DNA from: Antedon mediterranea | Taxonomy: Eukaryota; Echinodermata; Crinoidea; Comatulida; Antedonidae | DNA: 60,000 nucleotides | NCBI RefSeq assembly: GCF_964355755.1 | Contig: NC_092675.1 | Location: forward strand, 3,012,312-3,072,311 | Direction of reading: 5' to 3' | Part shown: positions 39,701 through 52,100 of the stretch, in pieces | Position numbering within the stretch: the stretch's first letter is position 1 | Layout: each line of letters starts with the position of its first letter | Position numbers and translations under genes: made by a program | The notes under the pieces: generated by a model | Seen by the model: only the letters and a program-made list of their open reading frames with translations | The model's database searches: none | Told to the model about the DNA's origin: nothing

Positions 39701-42700
39701 TCTGATTTGTCAAAAATGTCACATGACACGTCTATGTATCAATAATATAATTTGTCTCGAGCATTCATATATTCGGTTCAATCTACCTAATAAAAATTAA
39801 ATCTATGACATATAGAATGATTAAACAGAGAAGATTCCAACCTTATATACACTGATGATAATATATCTGTTAAATAAAAAGATTTGGACTCATATTACTG
39901 ATAAGATTTATAATTCCAAAGGCAAATTACCGAAAGATGACAATGCTATGGGTATCAGTGGCTATACAAATAAACAAGCCAAACCTTAACTACTGTAAAA
40001 CAGTCAGAAAGAATATAATATATATATATTTTATATAAACACATCAGGCAATGAACATTAATTCGAAACCGCTCGGTGATATACTGAAATGTTATTAATT
40101 AATTTGAAACGATGAGGAAATCTGTGAGAATGAGAAAAAGTCGCCCCAACCGAGACTCGAACTCAGACCGCCTGCTTGATATGCAGATGTCCTAACCATT
40201 AGACCACTGGTGCTTTCATGGTATTGTTCAAACTCGATTGGATTCAGACTTTTTACACTCTCGGCATGGTACGGCGGTACATCACTTAGTCCTCAGTTGT
40301 ACGCACGCGCATCAGAGATCAAATTGATATATATTTTTTATAATTAATTTTTAAATGATAAAGATGAGGAAATCTGTGAGAATGAAAAGTGGGAACTAGG
40401 CTTAATACGACATGGGTACATTAACATGTCATAGATGGGTACTGTACGTTGCTGGTAGAGCACTTGCATACAAACTTTGATTGCATCCTAGTGGGAACCA
40501 AGCTTAACACATCACTGGTAACTTGTCATAGATGGGTACTGTACGTTGCTGGTAGAGCACTTGCATACAAACTTTGATTGCGTCCTAGTGGGAACCAAGC
40601 TTAACACATCACTGGTAACATGTCATAGATGGGTACTGTACGTTGCAGGTAGAGCACTTGCATACAAACTTTGATTGCGTCCTAGTGGGAACCAAGCTTT
40701 ACACATCACTGGTAACTTGTCATAGATGGGTACTGTACGTTGCTGGTAGAGCACTTGCATACAAACTTTGATTGCGTCCTAGTGGGAACCAAGCTTAACT
40801 CATCACTGGTAACATGTCATAGATGGGTACTGTACGTTGCTGGTAGAGCACTTGCATACAAACTTTGATTGCGTCCTAGTGGGAACCAAGCTTAACACAT
40901 CACTGGTAACTTGTCATAGATGGGTACTGTACGTTGCTGGTAGAGCACTTGCATACAAACTTTGATTGCGTCCTAGTGGGAACCAAGCTTAACACATCAC
41001 TGGTAACTTGTCATAGATGGGTATATGTATATCTATATTCTCAATTAAAAACATTTACTCACCAATTAAAAGCTTAGGCCACTGATCCATCCTGGCGGAC
41101 AAACCCTTGTAAAATATTTGATGCAAGAAAAATATTGTTTCACTGAAAAAGAAATTTAAAATTATGAACAAAAATGAAAATATACAATATTAACACAGGA
41201 GAATATTGTATTTTATATCTTAAAACTTTCTTTTGAAGACATTTCTGTTCCCTTAATAAATTTATTACTCGTTATTAAAAATTTACATAATCCTACATCT
41301 GAAAGACAGAAGCAAATTAAGCAGAGTCAAAATGTACACTGTTCATTAATTTTAATATGAAGGGCACGAACAACATTAATGAGTTCCTTTAACATAACTA
41401 CGGTATTTTAATCAAAATTTTCTAAATTATGAAATATATATCTATATTAATATCTCCCATGATGCTATTAAATATAACGATGTTGAAATTTAATAAAGAA
41501 AAACATTCAAATTTTTCCCCTGGTGATATTGATCAAAATTGTTAATCTTAATTAGAAAAAAAGTTTGTTTAACAGCCTGGTATTTACATTTTAATTACTG
41601 TTTTTATTATCAGTAATCATAGAGTATACTCAGTCAAACATAATGATCTCAGAAGTTGGAAATTCATTTGCTGGAATAACAATAGGAACTTTACGAAACA
41701 CAACGACGAATATCCTGTGTTCGCTAAAGCGTAAAATCATATACAGTCAACTTGCCGTTTTATTAATTACGCACCGTTGCGCAAAGACAACAACCGGCAG
41801 TCTCTCTCTCCCCTGTCTTGTGGCGCAGGACCCTTCTGAATCGCTTGGCTCTGGTAATACAGCATAGGCATAGCCTTTCTAGCTAGGGCCACGCATTAAA
41901 ACGCTGCTTTTAACAGTCATTTTAACCCAATAAAAATGTTATTTCAACTATTAAATTAAAAGTTCAAATATTATTTAAAGTTTTGAAAATTCCATGTTTA
42001 AGCGTAATTTTAACTGTATATTTAAGGTTATATATACACTTATATTTCTAATTGTTCTCCGTAAACGGGAAAATGGCAACTTTATCGTTATCAAAAAGAC
42101 GATGGAATTTCACAGTAAGCTTCGCCCACTTTGTTAAAGCTCATGCATAAATTATTCATGATCACCGTCCTATGGCTTCCCATCGTGTTTCGTAAAGTCC
42201 CTAGTACTGTGCAATATTGTTGCTTTAAATTTTTCATATATCTTTTAAAATTATATTAGATATTTGTTGTCAAAAGAAATAAAATGAAAACTTTATATCA
42301 CCTTCAATTCAACATGATCAACCAATCAAAAAGTTTATTATATCAAGTTAAAAATTTGTATTATCAGGTCCATAAAAATATTATTCTTTTCCGAAAACGT
42401 GAGCGGAAAGAAATCCTATGATAGTTGAGACAATAAATACCCTTGTATACATTACCGCCAGTACATGTATACATATCACCTTTGATATTTGAATGTAATA
42501 ATATTCCTACAGAATTAGTAACGTAACCTACTTTACTTCATCAGACTATCTACCGTATAAATGAAAAAAGTATGAGAATACTGCGAGTACATTTTTTTTG
42601 CAATATTTAGCGCATGTGGGAGTGTATTATGTTGTTTATTTAGGTTAATACTCTTCGTAAACCATGCTTTGAACTTTTAAACATTAGCTACAAAAGAGTT

Positions 42701-45700
42701 TGTTCCAATACAGTGGCTTTTTAAAGAGCTTATAGTGAAATATACTGTATATATACATTTTATAATGTACATTAATTAACAGTGGCAGAAATAAATGGAG
42801 GTAAAATATCCTAAATATTGTTGGTACAGTATCAACAGCTTACAGCAGAAAGGTACAATATTTTAAAGACAGATCTCTTGCAAATAAATTGAGATTTTTA
42901 CTATGATGTAGTTGATATTGAACATAATTTATGTGCTGTGAAAAGGGAACCATCGCGCTTATATATTTATGTTATTTCTATTCATTTTCACACCATTTGA
43001 TTAACAAACAGTGGCCCTTACAGGATCGGAAACCCATGTTCTCAAAACCAAATCACAAGACTTGCTTGAGTAGTGACGATATATTGACTGTCAGCAAACA
43101 TTTGAGCTGCAACAGAAATAGATCAAATGACCCTTGCAAGAATGTCAACCACTATAATTGTGCATATCGGAAAGAGTTCTAAAAGTCCTAAAAATATCAA
43201 CAGAGTGTGTTGTTTTTAGTAATAATTACAATTATTGTAATAATTATGTGCAAAGGGTAAAGTAGGTTTATATAGTTATGACATCACATGATAAGAATTT
43301 AATTTGTTTTCAACATTAATTGACATCATCAATGACATCATCGGAGGTGTAATTGCAATAAAAGTAGATCATTCAAAGATTGTAACATTAGTATTAAACG
43401 CAAGTAAGATTTCCTTAACAACAAATTGTACAGTATGTGTTACTAACTAATAAGATTCCCACGCATTTCGTATAATCAAATCAAGTATTAATCATGAAAG
43501 TTAGATACATGAAGGGTGTCTTGATAACCTTGAACATACTAAAAACTGATTCACACCTAGCTATAAATCGTGCATGATGATGCAAGATCACAATATGATC
43601 ATAATCATTAAATACCCTGTTTACCAATGTACAAAAGCTATAAGGATTACAATGAGATGCTAGATCACAATCATACTCATTAAAAATCCTGTTCCGTTTC
43701 TATCACAGCAATAAGGGTTGCAAGACGATGCAAGATCACAATATGATCACACTTATTTAAAAACCTTTTCCCTCTCTACTAAAGCTATAGGGGTTGCATG
43801 GAGATTTTAGTTCACAATATTATGATCACATTCATTAAAAAACCTGTCCCCTCTCTACAAAAGTGATAATGGTTGCAAAGAGATGCTACATCACAATATG
43901 ATCACACTCATTAAAAAACCTGTTCACTCTATATTGCAGAAATGTGTGTTGAAAAGAGAGGCTAGATAACAATATGAAACAATGTGAAACCTGTTCACTC
44001 TATATTACAGCAATAAGGGTTGCAAGGTGATGGAAGATCATAATATGATCACACTCATTATAAAACCTGTTCCCTCTCTATCACAGCTATAAATGTTGAA
44101 AGGAGACGGTAGATCACAATATATGATCACACTCATTAAAAAACCTGTTCCCTCTCTACAAAAGCAATAATAGTTGCAAAGAGATGCAATCAGGGTTTTC
44201 AAGGAGATGGTACCGTAGATCACAATATGATCACACTCATTAAAAAAAACCTGTATATCATTCATGGCAATAAGGCTTGCAAGGTGATGCCAGATCATAA
44301 TACGATCACATTCTACTCTATATCAGCTATAAGGGTTGCATGATTGCATGATGCGACAGTACCAATCATATCTTGGCACCTGTGTATGCCTTCTGGGAAC
44401 ACTGAATTTGTACAGCAAACCCTATTTTTAATCTGTATTTGATTTAATTTTACCTGTTTAAGAAAATTGAGTTTACATCTTCATGAGAAATGATTGGTTT
44501 CTTGGCACTGGCAGCCATTTTGAATGGCCTTAAAAAGCAGGACACAAGTAAAGACAACTGTTCCACATATTCACGTTCACTTTCCACCATGTTAAACACA
44601 ATATTGTTCCTTTTCCGCATACTTTCGGCATGTGGGGAACGAATGTAGTCCTGCACGATAGCTTTCCATCGGCGTCGACACAGCCAGCCTCTAAGAAAGC
44701 TCTGAACCTAAAGTAAAACAATATGAATTGATTATTAAAACAGATGCAGTATATAAAACTAAAGAGGTATTCAATGAATGTTCTACTATGGCTATTATTG
44801 GTCATATTATGTCAGTCATGTATTAGACGACGAGTGTCATGCCTGTGTAGATAGGATTTTTAATGAACTTTTATTCCCAAAAAAGGGACATTTGGATCAT
44901 GCACTATGGACTTGGGGACATCAAAGCTTTTTAAGAAAAGGCTGTTTAGGCCAAACATAGAAGATTTGCCTGCTTCTAGATAGGTAGGATTGGCCAAATT
45001 ATCATGAACTTGGTATATTTACTTTGACTTTCTCTTCTGGTCATATATATGTAGTTTGATAGACTGAGATTAAAAACGCTAGATTACTAATTTAAAACAA
45101 AAATGATTCAAATGAGGTTAAATTAAAAGTGATTAAATTTAAAGTAATTAATGAATTATTCAATTTACTCAATTCTGTAATACTGCAATTAATGCATTTT
45201 AAAATAAATAAATAAATATTAATGAGAACTACTGTAATTATTTATAATTGATTGATTGTAATTTCATTATCCCCTGACTTGATAGTTCATTAGTTGTTCC
45301 ATTAGTTGGTGATCAACTTTCTATAAGCTCTGTAACATTATGTCTCAGTGTGTCACTGTAACTATGAATGTTGAAACAAACGATGCACACGTAACAACTT
45401 TTTACGGTAACAAGTCAGCAATGTACGTAATATCATTTCAGTTTGTGTGCAGCTGTACTGATCTTGATTTTCCTGTAATTAATGTTTAATGTTTGACTTT
45501 ACAGGTATAACATGATTTTAGACATAGTAAATGGGTTAACAACTACAGAAGCATAGGCTAAATATAAATGATTATATGTTTGCTTTAACTATAATATAAG
45601 CATAGAGATAATATAGTGATTTATTATAATATTAATAATAATTTTTTGATTATTATCATTATTATTAAACTACAGTAAAGTACATTTTGTTTAGGTTATT

Positions 45701-46141
45701 TAATTTAGCAAGCTATTTTTTGGTATGGTTGACTGCTTCGTAAACTTCTACATTGAAACACTAGGGGACGTCCAAGCTTTTTAGAAAAGGCTGTTTAGGC
45801 CAAACTTAGATAGGTAGGGTTGGTAAAATTACCATGAATGAGTGAGTGGCCGAGCGGTTAAGACAGTGGAACCTTAATTACGTAGCCATAACATCGGCAG
45901 GGGTTCGAGGCTCACTCACTCTATGGTTCTGGTGGTAGAACGAGTTTTCTCTGATAAGGACTATAAACCGTAGGTCCAGTGTACACATCTAGCTCGTGTG
46001 CACTTTAAAGAACCTAGTACATCTTTCGAGACGAGTAGGGGGTTACCCCGGTGTATTAGTACATCACAGCCACTGATCACCAACTGGGCCCTCTGGGAGA
46101 CCAGTCTTTGACTGAAGAGGTTACCCAGTAGAAATATAAAT

Positions 46142-46177
<36 letters not shown>

Positions 46178-49100
46178 TTGGTCCATTTACTTGGACTTTC
46201 TCCTTTGGTCGAATAGTAATAGTTTAAAGTCATGTTTATTGTAGCATAAATGATGACTGCAGTAAAAAAAAGTAGAATAATTTTGTCATGATCTCTAAAT
46301 AGTTATTGTACATCATTCAAACAACCGGAACATAATATTAAAAAAAATTCTCTATGGATGAAAGAATTCACAATCGAAAGTGACAGCCGGAAATGGGAGC
46401 AGAGTTTAAACAAAGATCCATTGATAATTTTTTTCGCTTCATCTGTGTTCATTACCGGTCTATATTTAGACAATCAATACAAATCAATAATCAAAGCAAA
46501 TCATTGAGCTTGTAAAAGCCATTACATCCTGTTTTTAAAAAAAAATTTCTAATAATAATTAAAATTATTTTTTAAAATAGATCAGTGGAATCTATACTGA
46601 AAAAATGAAATAAGATTTTTAGAAAAAGCAGAGTTTTAATTTTTTTATTTAAAAAAAAATTTAATCAGAAAAGATATCTGCAGATACTGCTGTGCTACAT
46701 CGATGTTCTGAGATTCTACATCTATGTATAAAACACGTAATGCTTTTACACGTTCATACTGTACCACGATAACAATTTGTTACAAAATGTCACATTTTGT
46801 ACGATTTTTGTATGTGTGAATCAGATATATTATAAGCACTGAAAGAACAGCCGAAATGACATTACACCTGTTTAGGTAAATATTACCTTTAAATAGCATA
46901 ATAAATAATGCAATCCTATTTGCTGCTAACCAACATGATGTATATTTTACATAAATCACAACACTGCCATTCTGCATTGAGCAAATGATCCATTTTACGC
47001 AAATAATGATTGATGTGTTGAATTAATAATTCATTTAAGAATTGACCTACGTTGTTACTCATTTACAATTCAATAAATTAATATTATAATTATCTAAAGA
47101 TTAAGTGAATTTTATTAGGCAGTGTGGATCTAGAGTACGCTGACATTTGAAATGGATGCCATTATGCATAGTATTTTAGATATACTTTTCCATTCGATGG
47201 GTGTTATTTTCAACAAATTTTCATTTATTGTAAATCTATTTTAGATAGAAAAGACTAATTTAAGTGTATTTTAACAAAATGTGTACATAAATTTTATGTA
47301 CAGTAGATGAGACTAAATTTATTTTTTGTAAACCAATAACTTCATCCTACAGACTGCATGCTCATTTTTTAATATACACCTAAATAAATATAATAAATTA
47401 GCTATATAAATGGGGAGTTGAAATAAAACTTTAAAAGATTAGTTGAACAATAATTAGACAAATAACCACTTTTTTAGTTCGAGACTTTATTACATAATAC
47501 CAAATAAATGTAAATAATTCATGGTTGTAAATGATGCCACTTAGACTAGACTGAAGTGTACTTTCATTTTATTTTTTCCCAGTTTAGCCCAGTCTGTACA
47601 ACTTTAATTTTAATTTATTTTATTTTATTCTTTTCAAAAACTCGGATCCGTCTTCTACTTTTATATTTTATATTTCGTAAAGTTGATCATGTCTATTGCC
47701 GAAATGATTAAAATAAAATAAATAAATAAATAAAGCCTTTGCTTGTGGTAAAAGAAGATTCCATATACCATATTTACGTAAAAGTATTAAATTACTTAAT
47801 TTATTATATTTATTTCAAAGACACGCAATTTCAAAGCCAGTTTTGGCTTGAGGTAATAAAGACAATTTCATATATCATCATAAATTAGTGTCAAATCTAT
47901 TTAATATCTGATTGGCGAGAACCTTGCCTTAAAATATTACCAGAAGTATTCTTTTTCTATTATTACTGTACCTCTTTATTCCAAGGGAATGGCTTATGCA
48001 AATTTAATCAGAAAGGCTAAATACAAAATAAGATTATTTTATAATTACCTTTAATATCTTTATCACGTTTAGAAACACAAAATAGGAAGACTTTTTAAAG
48101 GATAGCTCCTGGTTGGAAGTTTTTATTGTTTATTATAAATGCACTATATATTCACCATTTATTATTAATATTATAATATTATTAATATTATTATTAATAA
48201 AAATAGTTTGCTTTACTCTGTCAAATTTATTATTCTTTCAATTTATATAATTATTTTCCCTACGAAAAATGCATTAAATTTACATTAACAAAATGTCAAT
48301 TTTGGTGAATTATCTTATAACATTACAAAAAAGTCCTAAGCACCACTTAAAAAAAGCCTTATTTCACAATAATTGTTCTGCTTTTTACCTCTAATAAAAA
48401 ACAAATAGGGTTATTATAATGCAATTAATTGAAAATGTGTTTTATAATATTAATAAACAATAAAAAAAAATCTTGAGCTACCCTTTAAATAAAATTATTT
48501 TCTAAATTACCTTTAATATCTGTTTCATTTCTTCAGACACTTCATTCTGATTCTGGTCTTGTAGTATAATATTTGCAGACCGCTTCCTTTCTCTATGAAG
48601 GATATTTAACTGACAAAAAAGAAACAATTATTATTAACAAATGTACTAATGCATCTATATAGTTATTCCAATATTGCATAGGTAAGATGGATCAGGTAAT
48701 CTTGTTATCCTTACTTATTAATTCTTGAAGATGTATTTGTCCCCCAAAACATGAAGATGTTTAAACTTTGAATAGGCCATTTTGTAGGCAGTTTTTTAAG
48801 GTACTGTAAATAAATATTTTTCTTCTGATCCTCCTCAAATAGTTACAGAAATATCATAAATAGTATTAAACTTAAAACTGAGTCTGTGCTCGTTGAGAAG
48901 AATTTTAAATTTAAAAAAAAAAAAACCATTATTCTTTATAGAACATTTATGACCGATTTGAACAACATATTTTTAAAAATGATCAAAAATGAAATTTTAC
49001 TAATTATGACAAGACAATCTAAAATGTGTACATCTCTACAAAATAAAAGGATCTATAAAAAATAGTTTGTAGGAAGAGTTACAAAAAGATAGAGGTTGGG

Positions 49101-52100
49101 TCAACATTAGGTCAAAGGTAATTCATTAAGATCAAAACTAGGGGTCAATTTTTACGATTCTAATTAAAATTCATGCAAGTACTGTATGTTAAAAAAAATT
49201 ATAAAGAGAATGAGATTGATTGATAAACAACTTTATATATCACATGAAATATTAACATTTTTTCCTGTTTTTTAAAGTTAAATAAGCTACCAAATGCTAG
49301 TAGCATTTTCATAAACTTTGTTGAAGTAGCTAGCAGTCATACTTAATGCGTAAAGGGACCATAATGTGGACAAATTATTCTACTGCAGTTGCTGCTATAT
49401 CTCCATTTTGTTTTACACTCCGAGTCTTAACCTGTTGATCCAATTTACTTTAATCAAGCTCTTTTGGTAATGGTTCAGCTACACTGTGTTGAAGTTAACT
49501 ACAGTAGAATCATTTTGACATGACCCATATAACAAAATCACTCAATCTTTTAATAAGGTAATGAATAAACATAAAAGTGAAAAAAGTGGCGTGACGATTT
49601 AACAGGCTTTTTCATACAAACATGCATGGCAATGTGAGATTGAAAATCAATTTAATGATATAAAAAAGCAGCTTAAATACAGCTTTAATGTCTCCACTAC
49701 AAATTGATCTATTTTAGCTTTCATTCAACGAGATAATTGAACAAATCTTATGAAGATTGGAGCAAGTTTGTAAATTTGAAAATTAATTCTGAACTGAAAT
49801 GATATTGAAAACCATAACTTAATGTTATGTTAATTCAATTGATTTCAATGAACAATATATATTTAAACAAAATTTCGAAAAAAAGAAGCTATAGCTGACT
49901 GAATTTGTATTAAAGTAAACTAATTCATTAATTTAAAAACCTGCCAATAATCATGTTTTTGCTCTAAATCACTAAAAAAAAATAAAATAAGTAGCATTTG
50001 ATTTTGGAGATTTCAAAAAATATTAATTAAACAGTAGTACAGGACTGTACAATTTACAGACTGCACTAAACTCAACCCTTGTATACTTAAAACCCCGATA
50101 TCCATAGTAGCATCAAATACGCTACTCGTCCTCACACACATAACTCTCACTCATTTTGAAAAATCTTAATGTATACTGTACCTCTACTATCTCCCTTTTT
50201 AGCTGAAATTTCGAAGGCAAGTGAAAAATATGAGAAAGCGAAACACTGAAATATGTATAAAATAGGCCAATATGTAAAAAATGATGAGCTTCTGCTTAAC
50301 ATAGATATAGCACAATAGAAAAGCATTGCATGATTATATATAATAGCATTTCATACAAAATTCATTTAAAAAAATGTAAATTATGTGAAAAAAATTAAGG
50401 ATCTTTCACATCAAATGCTTTATCGGGATTTCTATACTATTTGTGACAGGGATGTTTAATGAACTTATAATTTTCGAGTAACTCACTCCTTAAGGAGAAT
50501 ATGCTATTGTTGGTTCGCTACGCACGAATCAGAGTTCTAATTCTGTCTTATAACTGTTGTTTATCCTACTGGATTTAGTACTAGCAAACTAAATAATTTT
50601 GGTAAACAACATTTTTTTCTTAGCACAACATATGTTGTACATTTTCAGTGATGTGAAAGATCTTATCATTTTAAAACAGCCTGTGTTTGTGAAAAAAGGG
50701 TTAGTGAACAGTATAGGGAATGTGAGTGTAAAAACTAGACAAATCTGAACTGGATGGGCGTTCTGAAATCGGTTCAAAGTGAACCCAAGTGTGAAAATCT
50801 AACAATGAAATAAACATATCTATAATTTTGTTGTAGACAAATAGACAAAATGGAACAATATCATATAGTTGAATATACTAGTATAATGATACAATATCTA
50901 CAGCTCACAGATATTTTAAAATAGCAATACAGTAGTAAATCTAAGATGGTTTATAATTCTACAATGTTTTTGCATTACACTGTACACTATCTTAAGAATT
51001 CGGTATAATTTTCCAGTACTGCATGTTTGAGTATAGTACTTTAAAGTGTGCACATTAAATGTACAGATATAATTGCATAATTTTATATTGAATGCCGCAC
51101 TTCAGTAATATTATCACCCATTAACAAATTATTATGAAAAATACATTGGCAATTTGTCAAAATTGACTGTTTCAATACAAGATTGGATATGTTACTACCG
51201 TATTATTCATGATAACGAATAGATTGTCTACAATTATTGTAGTTTTATTTAATACCAGATTTTATTCATTCAAGTTTGGTTATTGTATGTTGCAGACATC
51301 AGATTATTAGACTAATTATCTTGTGATGAGGAAAAATAAAAATAAGTTTAAAGGAAAATAATTTACTTTATCAACTAGCCCAAGAAATCTTTAATAATTT
51401 ACATATTGATCACATTGAAATTTTCTAGAATGGCAAAATCTATTATTTACATTATGTTTTAGTAGGAATTGGATATTAGATACTGTAAGGTAACTGCCTA
51501 CCAGCAAGACATTTCAGTTTAAGGGTTATTTGCAGCAATTCTGTGCTAAAGTGTTTAATTGCTTTATATAATTTAATCGTTTATAATTACACAGTAATTG
51601 TGTGACAACAAGGTTATAATTTCAATGATTTGGAAAAAAAAATCTACATATTACTGTACAGTACCTATTGATTATCCCTACCTGCAGATTTTAATTTACT
51701 AACGTGTACAGGGATTGAATTACTTTTCCTAGTTTTTATTTCAACAATATTTACAGCAAGTAAGATATATACCCTATATTATAGTAATTATTTGTATAAC
51801 TATACTTTAGTGTAAGGACGCTTTTGATTTGTGACGACAGGACCGATGCATACCGTGTCATATGCTGGAAATAGCATTAAAACTGTGTCTAGTAATGTAC
51901 TATATGTGCAAATATTCTTTATTTTTCCTCCATGACAGAAGTACTGTAACTAAATTGTGCTATGTTCTATGATAGAAAGTTGCCTATTATCAATCCTGGT
52001 GTGTTTTTTTATCTAATAAAAAAAAGGTTACAGTATTTACGCATAACAGCACCTAGTATAAAATTACAAAATATACTATAATTGTATGTACTTTTAAAAT

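Noticed and set aside
41643-42200. Possible internal promoter with less AT-rich DNA and several CpG
   Set aside because: There is no start codon joined to RASGRF exons and no core promoter motif; support is too weak to annotate.
44038-44298. 86-residue minus-strand frame with repeats
   Set aside because: Translation of the 75-bp array.
50440-50560. Possible tRNA-like GGTTCGCTACGCACGAATC
   Set aside because: No D-arm or acceptor pairing could be made.
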